Source: M3007 sp040397785 (GTDB lineage Bacteria > Bacteroidota > Bacteroidia > Chitinophagales > Saprospiraceae). Taken from it: a stretch of 24,461 nucleotides of DNA. The position numbers were made by a program, and so were the translations under genes. This document shows positions 14,957-24,034 of the stretch, one piece after another. Under the pieces are notes generated by a model. The model saw nothing but the letters and a program-made list of their open reading frames with translations. It had not been told where the DNA came from and did not search any database. The stretch is taken from the NCBI GenBank assembly GCA_040397785.1, contig JBBAVI010000087.1, positions 1-24,461 of the forward strand, given 5' to 3'. The stretch's first letter is position 1. Each line of letters starts with the position of its first letter.

Positions 14957-17350
14957 ATGCATTTCGAGCCAAAAGACGTTTACCGGAAGTTAGAGTTTGA
15001 CAAAGTCATTGATTTGCTTGAAAAAGAAGCGCATACGGTCATGGCGGCCGAAGAACTTCGGAACCTGGGGCCATCCATCCGCTTTGATGAAATTGACCTG
15101 CAGTTGCGGGAGGTGCGCGAATACAAAATGGCACTTGAAAAAAATGACCGTTTCCCTTTAGAGACTTTTTATGACGTGCGTTCTGATTTGCGCATGCTCG
15201 AAATTGAAGGTTACACGCTTCAAATGGAGTCTTTTCAACAGATTCTGCGCATTTTGATGATGATGCGCGATATTTTTAAATATTTCGGATCGGGGGCCAA
15301 GAAGGACATTTATCCCAAATTGTACGACATTACCCGCCCACTCAGTTTTGACGACGGTTTGATCAAGGCGATCATGGCGGTGTTTGATGAAAAAGGAGAA
15401 ATCCGCCCGGACGCATCGCCTGAATTGATGCGTATTCGGCGTGAAATGCAGCAAAAAGTGCGTGAACTCGACGGCCGCTTCCGCCAGATTATCCAGGAAT
15501 ATCGCTCCAAAGGCTGGCTTTCGGATACGCCTGAAAGTTTCCGGAATGGCCGCCGCGTATTGTCGGTACCCGCAGAACACAAACGAAAAATCAGGGGTAT
15601 CATCCACGATGAATCCGATACAGGTCGTACGGTATTTATTGAGCCTGAACCGGTTGTGGAAATAAACAACGACCTGTTCGATCTTGAACACGAAGAAAAG
15701 CGGGAAATTTTTAAAATCTTGCGCGACCTGAGCGATCAAATTCGCCCTTACGGTGGCATGATCGGAGCATACTTACAGGCGCTCATACGCTATGATGTAA
15801 TCTATGCAAAATCGAAGGTAGCCATTGCCATGCGCGCCAATATGCCTGTGCTGAAGGAAAAACCGTTTATCGGTATTCGCAAGGGCTATCATCCGCTTTT
15901 GTATCTGAAAAATAAGGCGAGCAACCGCAAAACGGTGCATTTTGATTTAAAATTGAACTCCGAAAACCACATGCTGATCCTGTCTGGCCCCAATGCCGGC
16001 GGTAAATCGGTGGCCATGAAATCGGTCGGTTTGATGCAATTGATGGTGCAAAGTGGCTTGTTGGTGCCGGTGCATGAATTGAGTGAAATGGGCGTGTTCC
16101 GGCAGATTTTTGCCGATATCGGTGATCAGCAAAGCCTGGATGACGATTTAAGTACCTATTCATCGCGTCTGCAAAATGCACGTGCGTTTATCGAGAAAGC
16201 AACACCCCAAACTTTGGTGCTCATCGACGAGTTTGGTAGCGGAACAGACCCGAAGCCCGGTGGCTCCATTGCCGAAGCGATTTTGCGCCAATTGCACCGA
16301 AAAGGTGTTTTTGCCGTGATTACCACCCACTATTCCAATTTGAAGGTGTTCGCCTTCCGCAATCCAGGCATCCTCAATGGCAATATGCACTTTGACAAGG
16401 ATACCCTTTCTCCTACTTATGAACTAAAAGTTGGTCGTCCAGGGAGCAGTTATGCCTTTGAAATCGCCGCCAAAAGTGGTTTGTCTAAAGAAATTATCGA
16501 TTATGCCCGCAACCGCACCGGGAGCGAAACCGCCGTGGATGATATTTTGGTGGAATTGCAGCGTGAAAAACAGGAATTGGAGGAGCGTTTGCGTTCGGTG
16601 CTCGACAAGGAGCAAGGGTTAGAGCGTTTGATTAAGACGTACGACAGTTTGCACCAAGACCTGGAGGTAAAGCGGAAACGCCTGAAACTGGATCAAAAAG
16701 AACACGAATTGCGCCAAAGCGCCAATGTTACCCGTGAGGTAGATAAAATTGTGCGGCAACTTAAAGAGGAAAAAAACCTCGAAAAAGCCCAACTATTCAG
16801 TACGCAACTGCGCGAAGAACGGGCCGAAAAAGCCAAGGCTGTAGATGAAATCAATGCAGAAGTGGTGCGCTTGGAAGAGCAAAATACGCCTTCCGCGTCA
16901 AGTCGTCCGCTTGCAGTAGGCGATTACGTGCGCTTGCGTGCAGGAGGTGCAACGGGAAAGATCGAGAGTCTGAAAGGCCAGAAAGCGGTGGTGCAATTAG
17001 GAGAACTCAAGGTGACGGTGGCATTGCGCGAATTATTGCCTGCGGCAGAACCGATTAAGCAAACCTCCTATGTTACAGCAACCGACCTGCAACATGCTGC
17101 GGCATTCGAATCGAAAATCGATTTGCGGGGCATGAGCAAGGAAGAAGCGTACAAGGTGCTCGAAAAATTTGTAGACAACGCCCTGTTATCCAATGCTGCC
17201 GTATTGCGGATTCTGCATGGAAAAGGGAATGGCATTTTGCGCAATTTCGTAAAACAGAAACTGCGCGAATACGGTGGTAGTGTATCCAGGGTATATCATC
17301 CGGAGCCGGATGCGGGTGGTGATGGCGTAACTATTGTTGAGTTGGCCTAA
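14957..17350 (+). CDS. mutS2: MutS2 family ATPase/endonuclease
   Basis: A 797-residue cytoplasmic DNA-binding ATPase of normal family length. In other bacteria MutS2 suppresses homologous recombination, or rescues collided ribosomes. The order is a MutS core/clamp region (about 1-320), the ATPase domain with Walker A GPNAGGKS (344-351), Walker B LVLIDEFGSGTDP (D424, E425) and TTHYSNLK, a long charged coiled coil (about 525-650), a small beta domain, and a C-terminal Smr domain with DLRG (722-725) and HGKGNG (from H754). Both Smr motifs are intact, so nuclease activity is expected. The frame is open upstream to 14831, but the ATG at 14957 (MHFEPKDVYRKL) gives the family N-terminus. The last four codons and the stop lie within the terminator hairpin. 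Confidence 0.95.
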   Translation: MHFEPKDVYRKLEFDKVIDLLEKEAHTVMAAEELRNLGPSIRFDEIDLQLREVREYKMALEKNDRFPLETFYDVRSDLRMLEIEGYTLQMESFQQILRILMMMRDIFKYFGSGAKKDIYPKLYDITRPLSFDDGLIKAIMAVFDEKGEIRPDASPELMRIRREMQQKVRELDGRFRQIIQEYRSKGWLSDTPESFRNGRRVLSVPAEHKRKIRGIIHDESDTGRTVFIEPEPVVEINNDLFDLEHEEKREIFKILRDLSDQIRPYGGMIGAYLQALIRYDVIYAKSKVAIAMRANMPVLKEKPFIGIRKGYHPLLYLKNKASNRKTVHFDLKLNSENHMLILSGPNAGGKSVAMKSVGLMQLMVQSGLLVPVHELSEMGVFRQIFADIGDQQSLDDDLSTYSSRLQNARAFIEKATPQTLVLIDEFGSGTDPKPGGSIAEAILRQLHRKGVFAVITTHYSNLKVFAFRNPGILNGNMHFDKDTLSPTYELKVGRPGSSYAFEIAAKSGLSKEIIDYARNRTGSETAVDDILVELQREKQELEERLRSVLDKEQGLERLIKTYDSLHQDLEVKRKRLKLDQKEHELRQSANVTREVDKIVRQLKEEKNLEKAQLFSTQLREERAEKAKAVDEINAEVVRLEEQNTPSASSRPLAVGDYVRLRAGGATGKIESLKGQKAVVQLGELKVTVALRELLPAAEPIKQTSYVTATDLQHAAAFESKIDLRGMSKEEAYKVLEKFVDNALLSNAAVLRILHGKGNGILRNFVKQKLREYGGSVSRVYHPEPDAGGDGVTIVELA

Positions 17351-17382
17351 CCTGAGTGTGGCCAACTCAACAACCATTTTTT
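17334..17382 (+). terminator. Terminator overlapping the 3' end of mutS2
   Basis: TTGTTGAGTTGGCC (17334-17347) and GGCCAACTCAACAA (17360-17373) form a perfect 14-bp stem. The loop (17348-17359) begins with the mutS2 TAA stop, and six T follow after four bases (17377-17382). The stop codon of the convergent CotH gene lies at 17381-17383, so this short stretch serves both ends. Confidence 0.9.
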
Positions 17383-18970
17383 ATTCTACGGATAAAAACG
17401 CAAAAGAAGCCCGTTCCGGGAAGGTCGCAGCGCCTTCTTCCCCTTCTGCAGCGATATAGTAGTGCTTGCACAAACTCGCATCAACGACCGTTGTGTACAC
17501 CCCGTCTTTGGCGGTAACGTCGCCATTGGTACCATCGTCCCACATCGCAGTGCGGCTAAACGCAAAGCCTTTTGCTTTCCGATACATCAACCAACCTGCT
17601 TTTGCTGTACTGAGGCGTGCCGTAACTTTTACCTTTTCGCCTTCTTTGATGTGCTTGGCCTCGGCAATGGTTGGTTGTACTTTATTCAACAAAGGGTGTT
17701 TGGCTAAATACTGTGCCCGTTTTTCCATCAATTGCTTGATGCCAATGATATGATCGGGTCCATCAATCACCGTTTTATCCAAACTATTTTGAAAATTCGC
17801 ATAGGAGTACAGCTTCATCGTGTCTTGTTTGACCGCTGCGTCAATGTCTTTCACCATCGCTTGGGCACGGGTCACCAGCTGACCATTCTGCAAAAAATCG
17901 TTTGAAATGGTGCGGAGATGTGCCAGGTATATCTTTCGGTACAGGGGAATGCGCAGGAGTTTCGAAATGAGGGGCCGTTTGAGGTTATCAATTTCAGCAA
18001 GTGGCTGGTATTGAATCAATTGCTCGTCGGGCATTTCCTCAAAAGAAAAATTGCGCCGCCATCCACCAAAAGACATATTAAGGTCCCAGATGAGGGGATG
18101 CGCTACGCCGGTCGTATCAAACCACAGGTAATAATTGTGTGAAAGCGAGCCATTGTAACTATCCAGGTTTACAATCGCATTGTTGATCGCCAGCATCCAC
18201 AGGGTTTGGTCTACATCCAGCACGGTTTCGATCTTATCAGGCGTTTTATTCAACACTTTAATCAGGTTGAGCAGTGGTTTCCAGGCCGCTGGATTATCCA
18301 CTTCATAAAATGCGTCGTAACAACCGGTATTGTCGTTGAGGTAGGTTAGGGATGCATTTTCACCTTTGGGGCAACCGGATTGGCTGCGCACCCGCTTCCA
18401 GTTGTCGGGGTCGCATTTTACCAGAAAGCCTGCATTGGTATCAAAGTGTTTTTTGATAAATGCATTGTCGATGGATTCGGTGTTGATATACAGCCCGTAA
18501 TACTTGTTGTTGAGGTACAATTTGGCAAAATTGCACTGCGGTGCGGGCATATATTTGCGAATTACTTCATATGCCAGGGGATCGCGGATAAAACTAGGAT
18601 CCAAAAAAGCATTGGATAGCTTAATGGTGGAATAGGTATCCTTGATTTTTTGCGACTTTATTTTGTAATCGAGGCGGATATTGAAGGGCAATTTTTTGTA
18701 CGTGTCGTTGCGGGTACGGAAGTACGAGCTGTTGCCTTTGTAGCGAATACCCACACTGTCGAAGCGTGCGCCATTGACCATCGCAGATCCTGTAAGGCGG
18801 GCCTCGGGGTTAATTTTTTTTATGGAGTCCAGTTTGACATCCCAGTTTTTGTAAGGCAGATCGACCTTAACTTCCTGAATATTGGTACCGTAAAAATCTT
18901 GCGCAGGCAAAAGGGCAGGCAAAATGAACAGTAAAGCGCAAAAAATCGTACTAATGTGTTGTTTTATCAT
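17381..18970 (-). CDS. CotH family secreted protein, downstream copy
   Basis: A 529-residue exported protein of the CotH family. CotH of Bacillus is an atypical kinase that phosphorylates spore-coat proteins; the role in Bacteroidota is not known to me. A signal peptide spans about 1-24 (ending LLPAQ). CotH marks are VGIRYKGNSSYF (residues 73-84), KLYLNNKYYGLYINTESID, and LIWDLNMSFGG with D296 in the position of the conserved Asp motif. The C-terminal 100 residues form an Ig-like domain with DDGTNGDVTAKDGVYT, a common tail in secreted CotH proteins. The frame is open to 19030, but that start would overlap the upstream gene and bury the signal peptide, so the ATG at 18970 is chosen. It lies 43 bases after the paralogous upstream gene, so they are probably one operon. 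Confidence 0.88.
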   Translation of the reverse strand: MIKQHISTIFCALLFILPALLPAQDFYGTNIQEVKVDLPYKNWDVKLDSIKKINPEARLTGSAMVNGARFDSVGIRYKGNSSYFRTRNDTYKKLPFNIRLDYKIKSQKIKDTYSTIKLSNAFLDPSFIRDPLAYEVIRKYMPAPQCNFAKLYLNNKYYGLYINTESIDNAFIKKHFDTNAGFLVKCDPDNWKRVRSQSGCPKGENASLTYLNDNTGCYDAFYEVDNPAAWKPLLNLIKVLNKTPDKIETVLDVDQTLWMLAINNAIVNLDSYNGSLSHNYYLWFDTTGVAHPLIWDLNMSFGGWRRNFSFEEMPDEQLIQYQPLAEIDNLKRPLISKLLRIPLYRKIYLAHLRTISNDFLQNGQLVTRAQAMVKDIDAAVKQDTMKLYSYANFQNSLDKTVIDGPDHIIGIKQLMEKRAQYLAKHPLLNKVQPTIAEAKHIKEGEKVKVTARLSTAKAGWLMYRKAKGFAFSRTAMWDDGTNGDVTAKDGVYTTVVDASLCKHYYIAAEGEEGAATFPERASFAFLSVE

Positions 18971-19013
18971 AGCAATCGAAAAAGGCATACAGCAAGTGGG
19001 TCGGCCGTTCTGT

Positions 19014-20636
19014 TTATTTATTGAGTTCACTCAGTTTTACTTTGAAGGGCTTTTTGGTGTAATCGGCAGGCGAAAAAGATACGGTGCCGGCATTTTCCAC
19101 TATGATAAAATAATCGAGGGTAGCATCGGTTGTTTTTGCTTCCACGTTGGCGGTGAAGTTTTTCACGCCGGTGGGCAAATCCGTGGATGGTTCTTCGTTC
19201 ATGGGCATTACATCATAGGATTCTCGGTCGCTGAAACGATAATATACCAGAACACGTTTTGGGAAGCGATCAGCCTTTGCGGTCAGGCGGAAAGCATTGA
19301 CCTTTTTGTTTTCGAATTTTGCGCGGCTTTGTACCAATACATCGGTTACTGCAGAGGGCAGGGAGGTCAGTTCGGGGTGCACTTTCAGGTATTTGGAGCG
19401 TTTTGCCATTAATTCGACCAATCCTGGAATTTTACTGCGTTTTCCGACGGTTTCGCGCAGGCTTTTTTGAAAATCTTCCAGGTTGTACACCTTATATTTA
19501 TCATCATTGAAAGGAACTACGATAAGGCCCTGGAGTTCTTGCGCCCGTTTTTCATAAGTGCCGTTCAGGAAGTTTTCTTCATTAATCTGGCGGATATGGG
19601 CCAGGTAAATTTTCTTGTACAAGGGGTCTTTCAGCAATTGGCTGATCAGGGGTTTGTAAGGGTTCTCGGCATGCAACAATGGATCCAGGTTTTGCAGCTC
19701 TTTTAGGTCCAAATCACTGCCGCTACCGCCGCCGGTGTTTTTATAACTACCGAAAGAAAGGTTCAAATCCCAGTGAACCGGTTGAAAACGGCTATTTTCG
19801 TCGCGGTACATGTAATAGTTGACACTGTGGTTGCCGGAGTAGCTGTTGAGGTTGACCATCACATTGTTGAGTGCCAACATCCAAAGGGTGCGGTCAATAT
19901 CGAGGAAACGGTCAACTTTGCCGGGTTCGTTGTTCAAAATCCGGGTAAACTCCTGTAATTCGGTCAAACCGGTAGCGGAAATTAAATCATAATTTCCTTT
20001 ATAGCAGGCGATGTTGTCTTCGAATTCGAGCGAACCAAACGTATTCTGGCGGCAAGTGGTAGGTAATTCTTCAGGTTTATAATCTACGCCTGCTTTGAAG
20101 AAAATGCCGTTGTTGGCGCCGTAGTTATTTGTAAGAAACTGCTTATCAATACTTTCAATATTGATAAATACACCAATGTATTCTTCGTTTACATACAATT
20201 TGGTGTAAGCAGCCTGTGAGCTGGGCATGTACTTACCAGCAATTTCATGAAACAGCACTTCACGCACCATACTTGGGTCGCGCAGGGCAGACGAAAGTTT
20301 GAGGGTGGTATATCCCTGGTGGTTTTGGGTCGCGTTGTTGTTATTGAGTCGGATCGTGAGTGGGTTGCGTTTCAAACCCGTTTGATAGGATTTGTCGCCG
20401 CGAAAGCGAACGCCCACTTCATCGTATTTCATGCCGTCTACGGTTACCGAACCGCTCAAAAGTCCGGCGCTGTAGATGCGCATGGAATCCAGTGCATCGG
20501 ACCAGTTTTTCATGGGAAGGGTAAGCCGAATTTCTCCGATCGTTTTTTTGTCAAAAAGCGTGCGGGTGCTCTTGATGTTTTGAGCATTCAGGGCAAAAGG
20601 TAAAATGGCAATCAGGGCCAAAAGGAATTTTTTCAT
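19014..20636 (-). CDS. CotH family secreted protein, upstream copy
   Basis: A 540-residue paralog of the next gene, with the same order of parts: signal peptide (1-19, ending ALNAQ), VGVRFRGDKSYQ (about 75-84), TKLYVNEEYIGVFINIESID, and PVHWDLNLSFGS with D290 as the conserved motif Asp. The C-terminal domain differs from that of its neighbour, lacks the DDG/DGVYT motif and ends in a beta-rich segment with FIIVENAG. The pair looks like an old tandem duplication whose C-terminal domains then diverged, which suggests different partners. Kinase activity is inferred from the family only. The start at 20636 (MKKFLLAL) is chosen because it gives a clean signal peptide; the upstream extension to 20696 does not. 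Confidence 0.88.
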   Translation of the reverse strand: MKKFLLALIAILPFALNAQNIKSTRTLFDKKTIGEIRLTLPMKNWSDALDSMRIYSAGLLSGSVTVDGMKYDEVGVRFRGDKSYQTGLKRNPLTIRLNNNNATQNHQGYTTLKLSSALRDPSMVREVLFHEIAGKYMPSSQAAYTKLYVNEEYIGVFINIESIDKQFLTNNYGANNGIFFKAGVDYKPEELPTTCRQNTFGSLEFEDNIACYKGNYDLISATGLTELQEFTRILNNEPGKVDRFLDIDRTLWMLALNNVMVNLNSYSGNHSVNYYMYRDENSRFQPVHWDLNLSFGSYKNTGGGSGSDLDLKELQNLDPLLHAENPYKPLISQLLKDPLYKKIYLAHIRQINEENFLNGTYEKRAQELQGLIVVPFNDDKYKVYNLEDFQKSLRETVGKRSKIPGLVELMAKRSKYLKVHPELTSLPSAVTDVLVQSRAKFENKKVNAFRLTAKADRFPKRVLVYYRFSDRESYDVMPMNEEPSTDLPTGVKNFTANVEAKTTDATLDYFIIVENAGTVSFSPADYTKKPFKVKLSELNK

Positions 20637-20766
20637 GGCAAACCACTGCGTCGTTAAAGAAAAAAATGCGTGACGAAAATCGGGGCAATGATACAAAAAG
20701 GTGTATTTGCTTTGCTATCTTAGGGAATAATTATCCCGAAGGGCATGCAAGAAATGTACAAAATAT

Positions 20767-21048
20767 TCAAATGATCTGTTCAAAATCGGCTTTTGTTGCT
20801 ACCGGTAGCGTTCGCGCAAAACCTGCGAGCTTCGTTTGGTGCATTTGACGAAAGGTAGTTTGTACTTGTTCAATGAACGGAGCGTCCACAAGTTGCTGAA
20901 TTGCTTCCAGCGTAGCAACCCGTTCATCATCCCCCAATTTAAAGGTCTGCTCGTATAACGTATTTTCAAACTTGACACTCACACGGTTGTCCATTTTAAA
21001 AATAGTTATTTTGAGCAACGGGTGCTCAATGTTCCCAATGATGCGCAT
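20767..21048 (-). CDS. Small conserved hypothetical protein
   Basis: A 93-residue soluble protein starting MRIIGNIEHPLLKITIFKMD. I recognise the N-terminal pattern from short Bacteroidota proteins of unknown function. It has no signal peptide or membrane segment. The first half looks beta-rich (ITIFKMDNRVSVKFEN) and the second half alpha-helical (VATLEAIQQLVDAPFIEQVQTT), suggesting a compact two-layer fold. It lies 77 bases downstream of the aquaporin gene in the same direction, with no terminator visible between, so co-transcription is possible. No function can be assigned. Confidence 0.75.
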   Translation of the reverse strand: MRIIGNIEHPLLKITIFKMDNRVSVKFENTLYEQTFKLGDDERVATLEAIQQLVDAPFIEQVQTTFRQMHQTKLAGFARTLPVATKADFEQII

Positions 21049-21125
21049 AGTCTCGTGTTTATTAACTTGTATTTCGGTTGCAAAATTGCAATAAAAAGCG
21101 CAATAACGGATATTTATTTAATACT

Positions 21126-21758
21126 TTAAATCTCTGCAGGCCCGTTAAACACCTGAAACAAACTCGCAGCCGCAGCCCCGCCCAACAAGGCCCCCCCCAA
21201 ATAAACCCAGGTGTCCAGGCCCTGCAAGGCACCCATCAAGGCCATACTAAGCGCGAGCGCCGGATTGAATGCCCAATCACTTAGATGCCCGAGGCTATAA
21301 GCTACCGCCAACAATGCTAGTCCGGGGGCCACCGCTTTGGTCATTACATGTTGTTCGGAAGCCTGGTGTACCTGCAACCAGATAAAAACCAGGGCCAGGG
21401 TGCCCAAAACTTCCGAAATCAGGGTGCAAATCCACTGGTGTTGTACGGGACGCAGGTCTAGCCCGCCCGCACAACTCAACAAAAAACTGCCCAAGGTTGC
21501 CGCTAAAAGGCCGCCCGCCAATTGCGCCACTACATAATACAAAAAATCGGTGCGATCAATCATGCCCCGCATCAAGGCCGCTAAGGAAATCGCCGGATTG
21601 AAATGGGCGCCCGAAATAGCGTACAAAGCCAAACTGCTGCCCACCAACATCGCACCCGCCGCCAGGGGCATCATGGTACTTGAACCGTTGTTGGCCGCCA
21701 TTAAGACGGTTAAAACGAAAAAAAAGGTCCCAATCAACTCTGCCAGATACTTTTTCAT
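21126..21758 (-). CDS. Aquaporin family (MIP) channel with altered filter residue
   Basis: A 210-residue inner-membrane channel with six hydrophobic segments and two NPA half-helices: SGAHFNPAIS (N54-A56) and DWAFNPALAL (N165-A167). The usual Arg right after the second NPA, part of the aromatic/arginine selectivity filter, is Leu168. The pore may therefore pass solutes other than, or as well as, water (inference). It is short for the family, with little beyond the core. It is divergent from the S9 peptidase gene, with 80 bases between starts. The ATG at 21758 starts a standard family N-terminus (MKKYLAELIGTF). Confidence 0.9.
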   Translation of the reverse strand: MKKYLAELIGTFFFVLTVLMAANNGSSTMMPLAAGAMLVGSSLALYAISGAHFNPAISLAALMRGMIDRTDFLYYVVAQLAGGLLAATLGSFLLSCAGGLDLRPVQHQWICTLISEVLGTLALVFIWLQVHQASEQHVMTKAVAPGLALLAVAYSLGHLSDWAFNPALALSMALMGALQGLDTWVYLGGALLGGAAAASLFQVFNGPAEI

Positions 21759-21838
21759 GCACTTTTGATTTTATTTGAAAGGAAAATACAATTTTTGTGA
21801 TCAATTTTGAAAACTCAAAAGTATTTAACTGCTTCCGT

Positions 21839-23854
21839 ATGGTTCGTTCCTTTTTGATATTAATTGTTTTTCAGATGCTTTTATCCGCAGTTTCTTTCGG
21901 TCAATCCAAACGCCTAAGCCCGGAATTGCTCTGGCAACTTGGCCGCGTGGCGCTGGATGCCGTATCGCCCGATGGCAAATATGCTGTATATGGTGTTCAA
22001 AAATACGATTTGGCCACCAATAAAGGCACCCGCACCTTATATAGTGTAGAAATACGCAGCGGAAACACCAAAATACTCAGCAACCCGGAACGCAGCGCCA
22101 GTGATGCCGCTTTCCATCCTGCTGGCGGGCGTATTGGTTTTTTGGAAGACGGCAAATTGTTTGAGGTCAAGCTGGATGGACAAGGCCAAACACAATTGTC
22201 GGACATCGAAATGAACGGATTTATGTACGCGCCCAATGGCGAGTCCGTGCTGTACGTACGCGATGTAAAACACGACCAAAAGGCTTCGGAGGTAAATCCA
22301 GATTTGCCGCTGACGACCGGCAGGGTGATGGACGGCTTGATGTACCGGCACTGGAAATCGTGGCACGACTATCAATACAGCAATATTTTTTACCAAATAT
22401 TCGAAGGAAACCGATTGAGTGGTACCGAAAAGGCCGTTATGAACGAGGCGTTCGACAGCCCGTTACAACCGATGGGCGGTATGGAGCAAATCACCTGGAG
22501 CCCCGATGCACGCTGGATTGTGTACACCAGTCGGAAGTTGAAAGGTACTGCGGCGGCCCAAAGCACCAATTCGGATATTTATGGTTTTGATGTCAACACC
22601 GGCGAGACGGTCAATTTTACGGCCGATTTGCCCGGTTATGATATGGATCCGGTGTTTTCGCCCGATGGCAAGTATTTGGCTTGGACCAGCATGGAACGCG
22701 CCGGATATGAAGCCGATCGCACGCGCTTGATGGTGTTGGACCTGCAAACCAAAAAGCGGGTAGAACTTACCAAGGGTTGGGATTACGAGGCCAACGCGCC
22801 GCAATGGGCGTCCGACGGGAAATCATTGTATTTCCTGAGCAGCACCAATTTTACCTACCAATTGTATCAGGTTACGGTAGCCGATAAAAAAATACGCGCC
22901 ATCACAGAAGGACAGCACGATTATACCGCCTTCAAAGTGGCTGGTAATGAATTGGTTGCAACCCGCACTGCCATGGATCAACCGGCAGAGTTGTATGCGG
23001 TGAATGCACAAACAGGGGTTGCGCGTGCTTTATCCAAAGTAACCGAACCGATTTGGAAAGATATTGCCAAAGGAAAAGTGGAGCGCCACACCGTAAAAAC
23101 AACGGATGGCAAGGATATGAATGTGTGGATGGTATTTCCGCCCAATTTTAACCCCGCGAAACGTTATCCTGCCATTTTGGTTTGTCAGGGCGGCCCACAA
23201 TCGGCCCTTAGTCAGGGTTTTTCGTATCGCTGGAACATGCAATTGATGGCCGCCAACGATTATGTGGTCATTGCACCTTGTCGCCGGGGCATGCCGGGAT
23301 CCGGTCAGGCCTGGTGCGATGCCATCCAGGGCGATTGGGGTGGAAAACCGATGCAGGATTTATTGTCGGCCACCGATTATGCGGCGAAACAACCGGGTGT
23401 GGACGCGGGAAAGATTGCCGCAGCGGGTGCCAGTTTCGGCGGATTTTCGGTGTATTGGCTGGCGGGCAACCACAACAAACGGTTTAAAGCATTTATTTCG
23501 CATTGCGGTATTTTCAATTTGGAGAGTTTTTACACCGAAACCGAAGAAGTTTGGTTTGTGAACCACGATTTTGAAGGTGTTTTTTGGCAAATCCCCAAGC
23601 CTAAGAACTACAAAGCCAGTCCGCATTTATTTGCCCAAAACTGGGACACCCCGATTTTGGTGGTACACAACGAGTTGGATTTCCGAATTCCGGTGACCGA
23701 AGGCATGCAGGCGTTTCAGGCAGCACAGTTGCGGGGCATACCGTCGAAGTTTTTGTACTTCCCCGACGAAGGCCACTGGATGTCGAAGCCGCAGAACAGT
23801 GTGTTGTGGCAACTGAGCTTTTTTGGGTTTTTGGGGGAGTCTTTGGGGAAGTAG
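21839..23854 (+). CDS. S9 family serine peptidase (prolyl oligopeptidase / dipeptidyl-peptidase type)
   Basis: A 671-residue exported peptidase that cleaves short peptides, probably in the periplasm. A signal peptide covers about 1-22 (ending SFGQ). An N-terminal beta-propeller (about 25-400) shows WD40-like/TolB repeats such as VSPDGKYAVYGVQ, WSPDARWIVYTS and FSPDGKYLAWTS. The C-terminal alpha/beta hydrolase has the triad S532 in GASFGGF, D614 in NELDFRIP and H646 in DEGHWM, all intact. This layout fits family S9, subgroup S9C by the SFGG and EGHW contexts. An in-frame GTG at 21797 is an alternative start; the ATG at 21839 begins the signal peptide. A long hairpin lies just after the stop. 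The exact specificity is unknown. Confidence 0.93.
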   Translation: MVRSFLILIVFQMLLSAVSFGQSKRLSPELLWQLGRVALDAVSPDGKYAVYGVQKYDLATNKGTRTLYSVEIRSGNTKILSNPERSASDAAFHPAGGRIGFLEDGKLFEVKLDGQGQTQLSDIEMNGFMYAPNGESVLYVRDVKHDQKASEVNPDLPLTTGRVMDGLMYRHWKSWHDYQYSNIFYQIFEGNRLSGTEKAVMNEAFDSPLQPMGGMEQITWSPDARWIVYTSRKLKGTAAAQSTNSDIYGFDVNTGETVNFTADLPGYDMDPVFSPDGKYLAWTSMERAGYEADRTRLMVLDLQTKKRVELTKGWDYEANAPQWASDGKSLYFLSSTNFTYQLYQVTVADKKIRAITEGQHDYTAFKVAGNELVATRTAMDQPAELYAVNAQTGVARALSKVTEPIWKDIAKGKVERHTVKTTDGKDMNVWMVFPPNFNPAKRYPAILVCQGGPQSALSQGFSYRWNMQLMAANDYVVIAPCRRGMPGSGQAWCDAIQGDWGGKPMQDLLSATDYAAKQPGVDAGKIAAAGASFGGFSVYWLAGNHNKRFKAFISHCGIFNLESFYTETEEVWFVNHDFEGVFWQIPKPKNYKASPHLFAQNWDTPILVVHNELDFRIPVTEGMQAFQAAQLRGIPSKFLYFPDEGHWMSKPQNSVLWQLSFFGFLGESLGK

Positions 23855-23865
23855 GGTAGGGGTAT

Positions 23866-23920
23866 GGGTGGTGTGGTTTTGGGCTGAATTTGCAGAAGTC
23901 AGGTTGAAACCAGATCACCC
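23866..23920 (+). other. Long 3' hairpin after the S9 peptidase gene
   Basis: The outer arms 23866-23880 and 23906-23920 pair at 14 of 15 positions (two G-U pairs, one mismatch). A short inner stem, CTGA/TCAG, lies in the loop. It begins 11 bases after the stop codon. No T tract follows, so it may stabilise or process the 3' end rather than act as a classical terminator. Confidence 0.6.
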
Positions 23921-24034
23921 AAATTCCGAATAAAAGATTGATCCTTAAAATGTTAGGGGGTAATTAATTGCTGCTGGGGTTTAGGTGGTGGTGGGGGAGA
24001 TTGGGTTACGGTGCGGCGGTTTTGTTCGACGTTC

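Noticed and set aside
15158..15739. Long minus-strand open frame (193 codons) inside mutS2
   Set aside because: It lies wholly antisense to conserved MutS2 coding sequence, its product has no recognisable family features, and it is explained by codon bias of the real gene.
18971..19030. Upstream start for the downstream CotH gene
   Set aside because: It would overlap the stop of the preceding gene and place 20 polar residues before the signal peptide.
20723..20737. Near-palindrome GGGAATAATTATCCC before the CotH pair
   Set aside because: It could be an operator, but it is short and occurs once, with no regulator gene next to it and no promoter box at a fitting distance.
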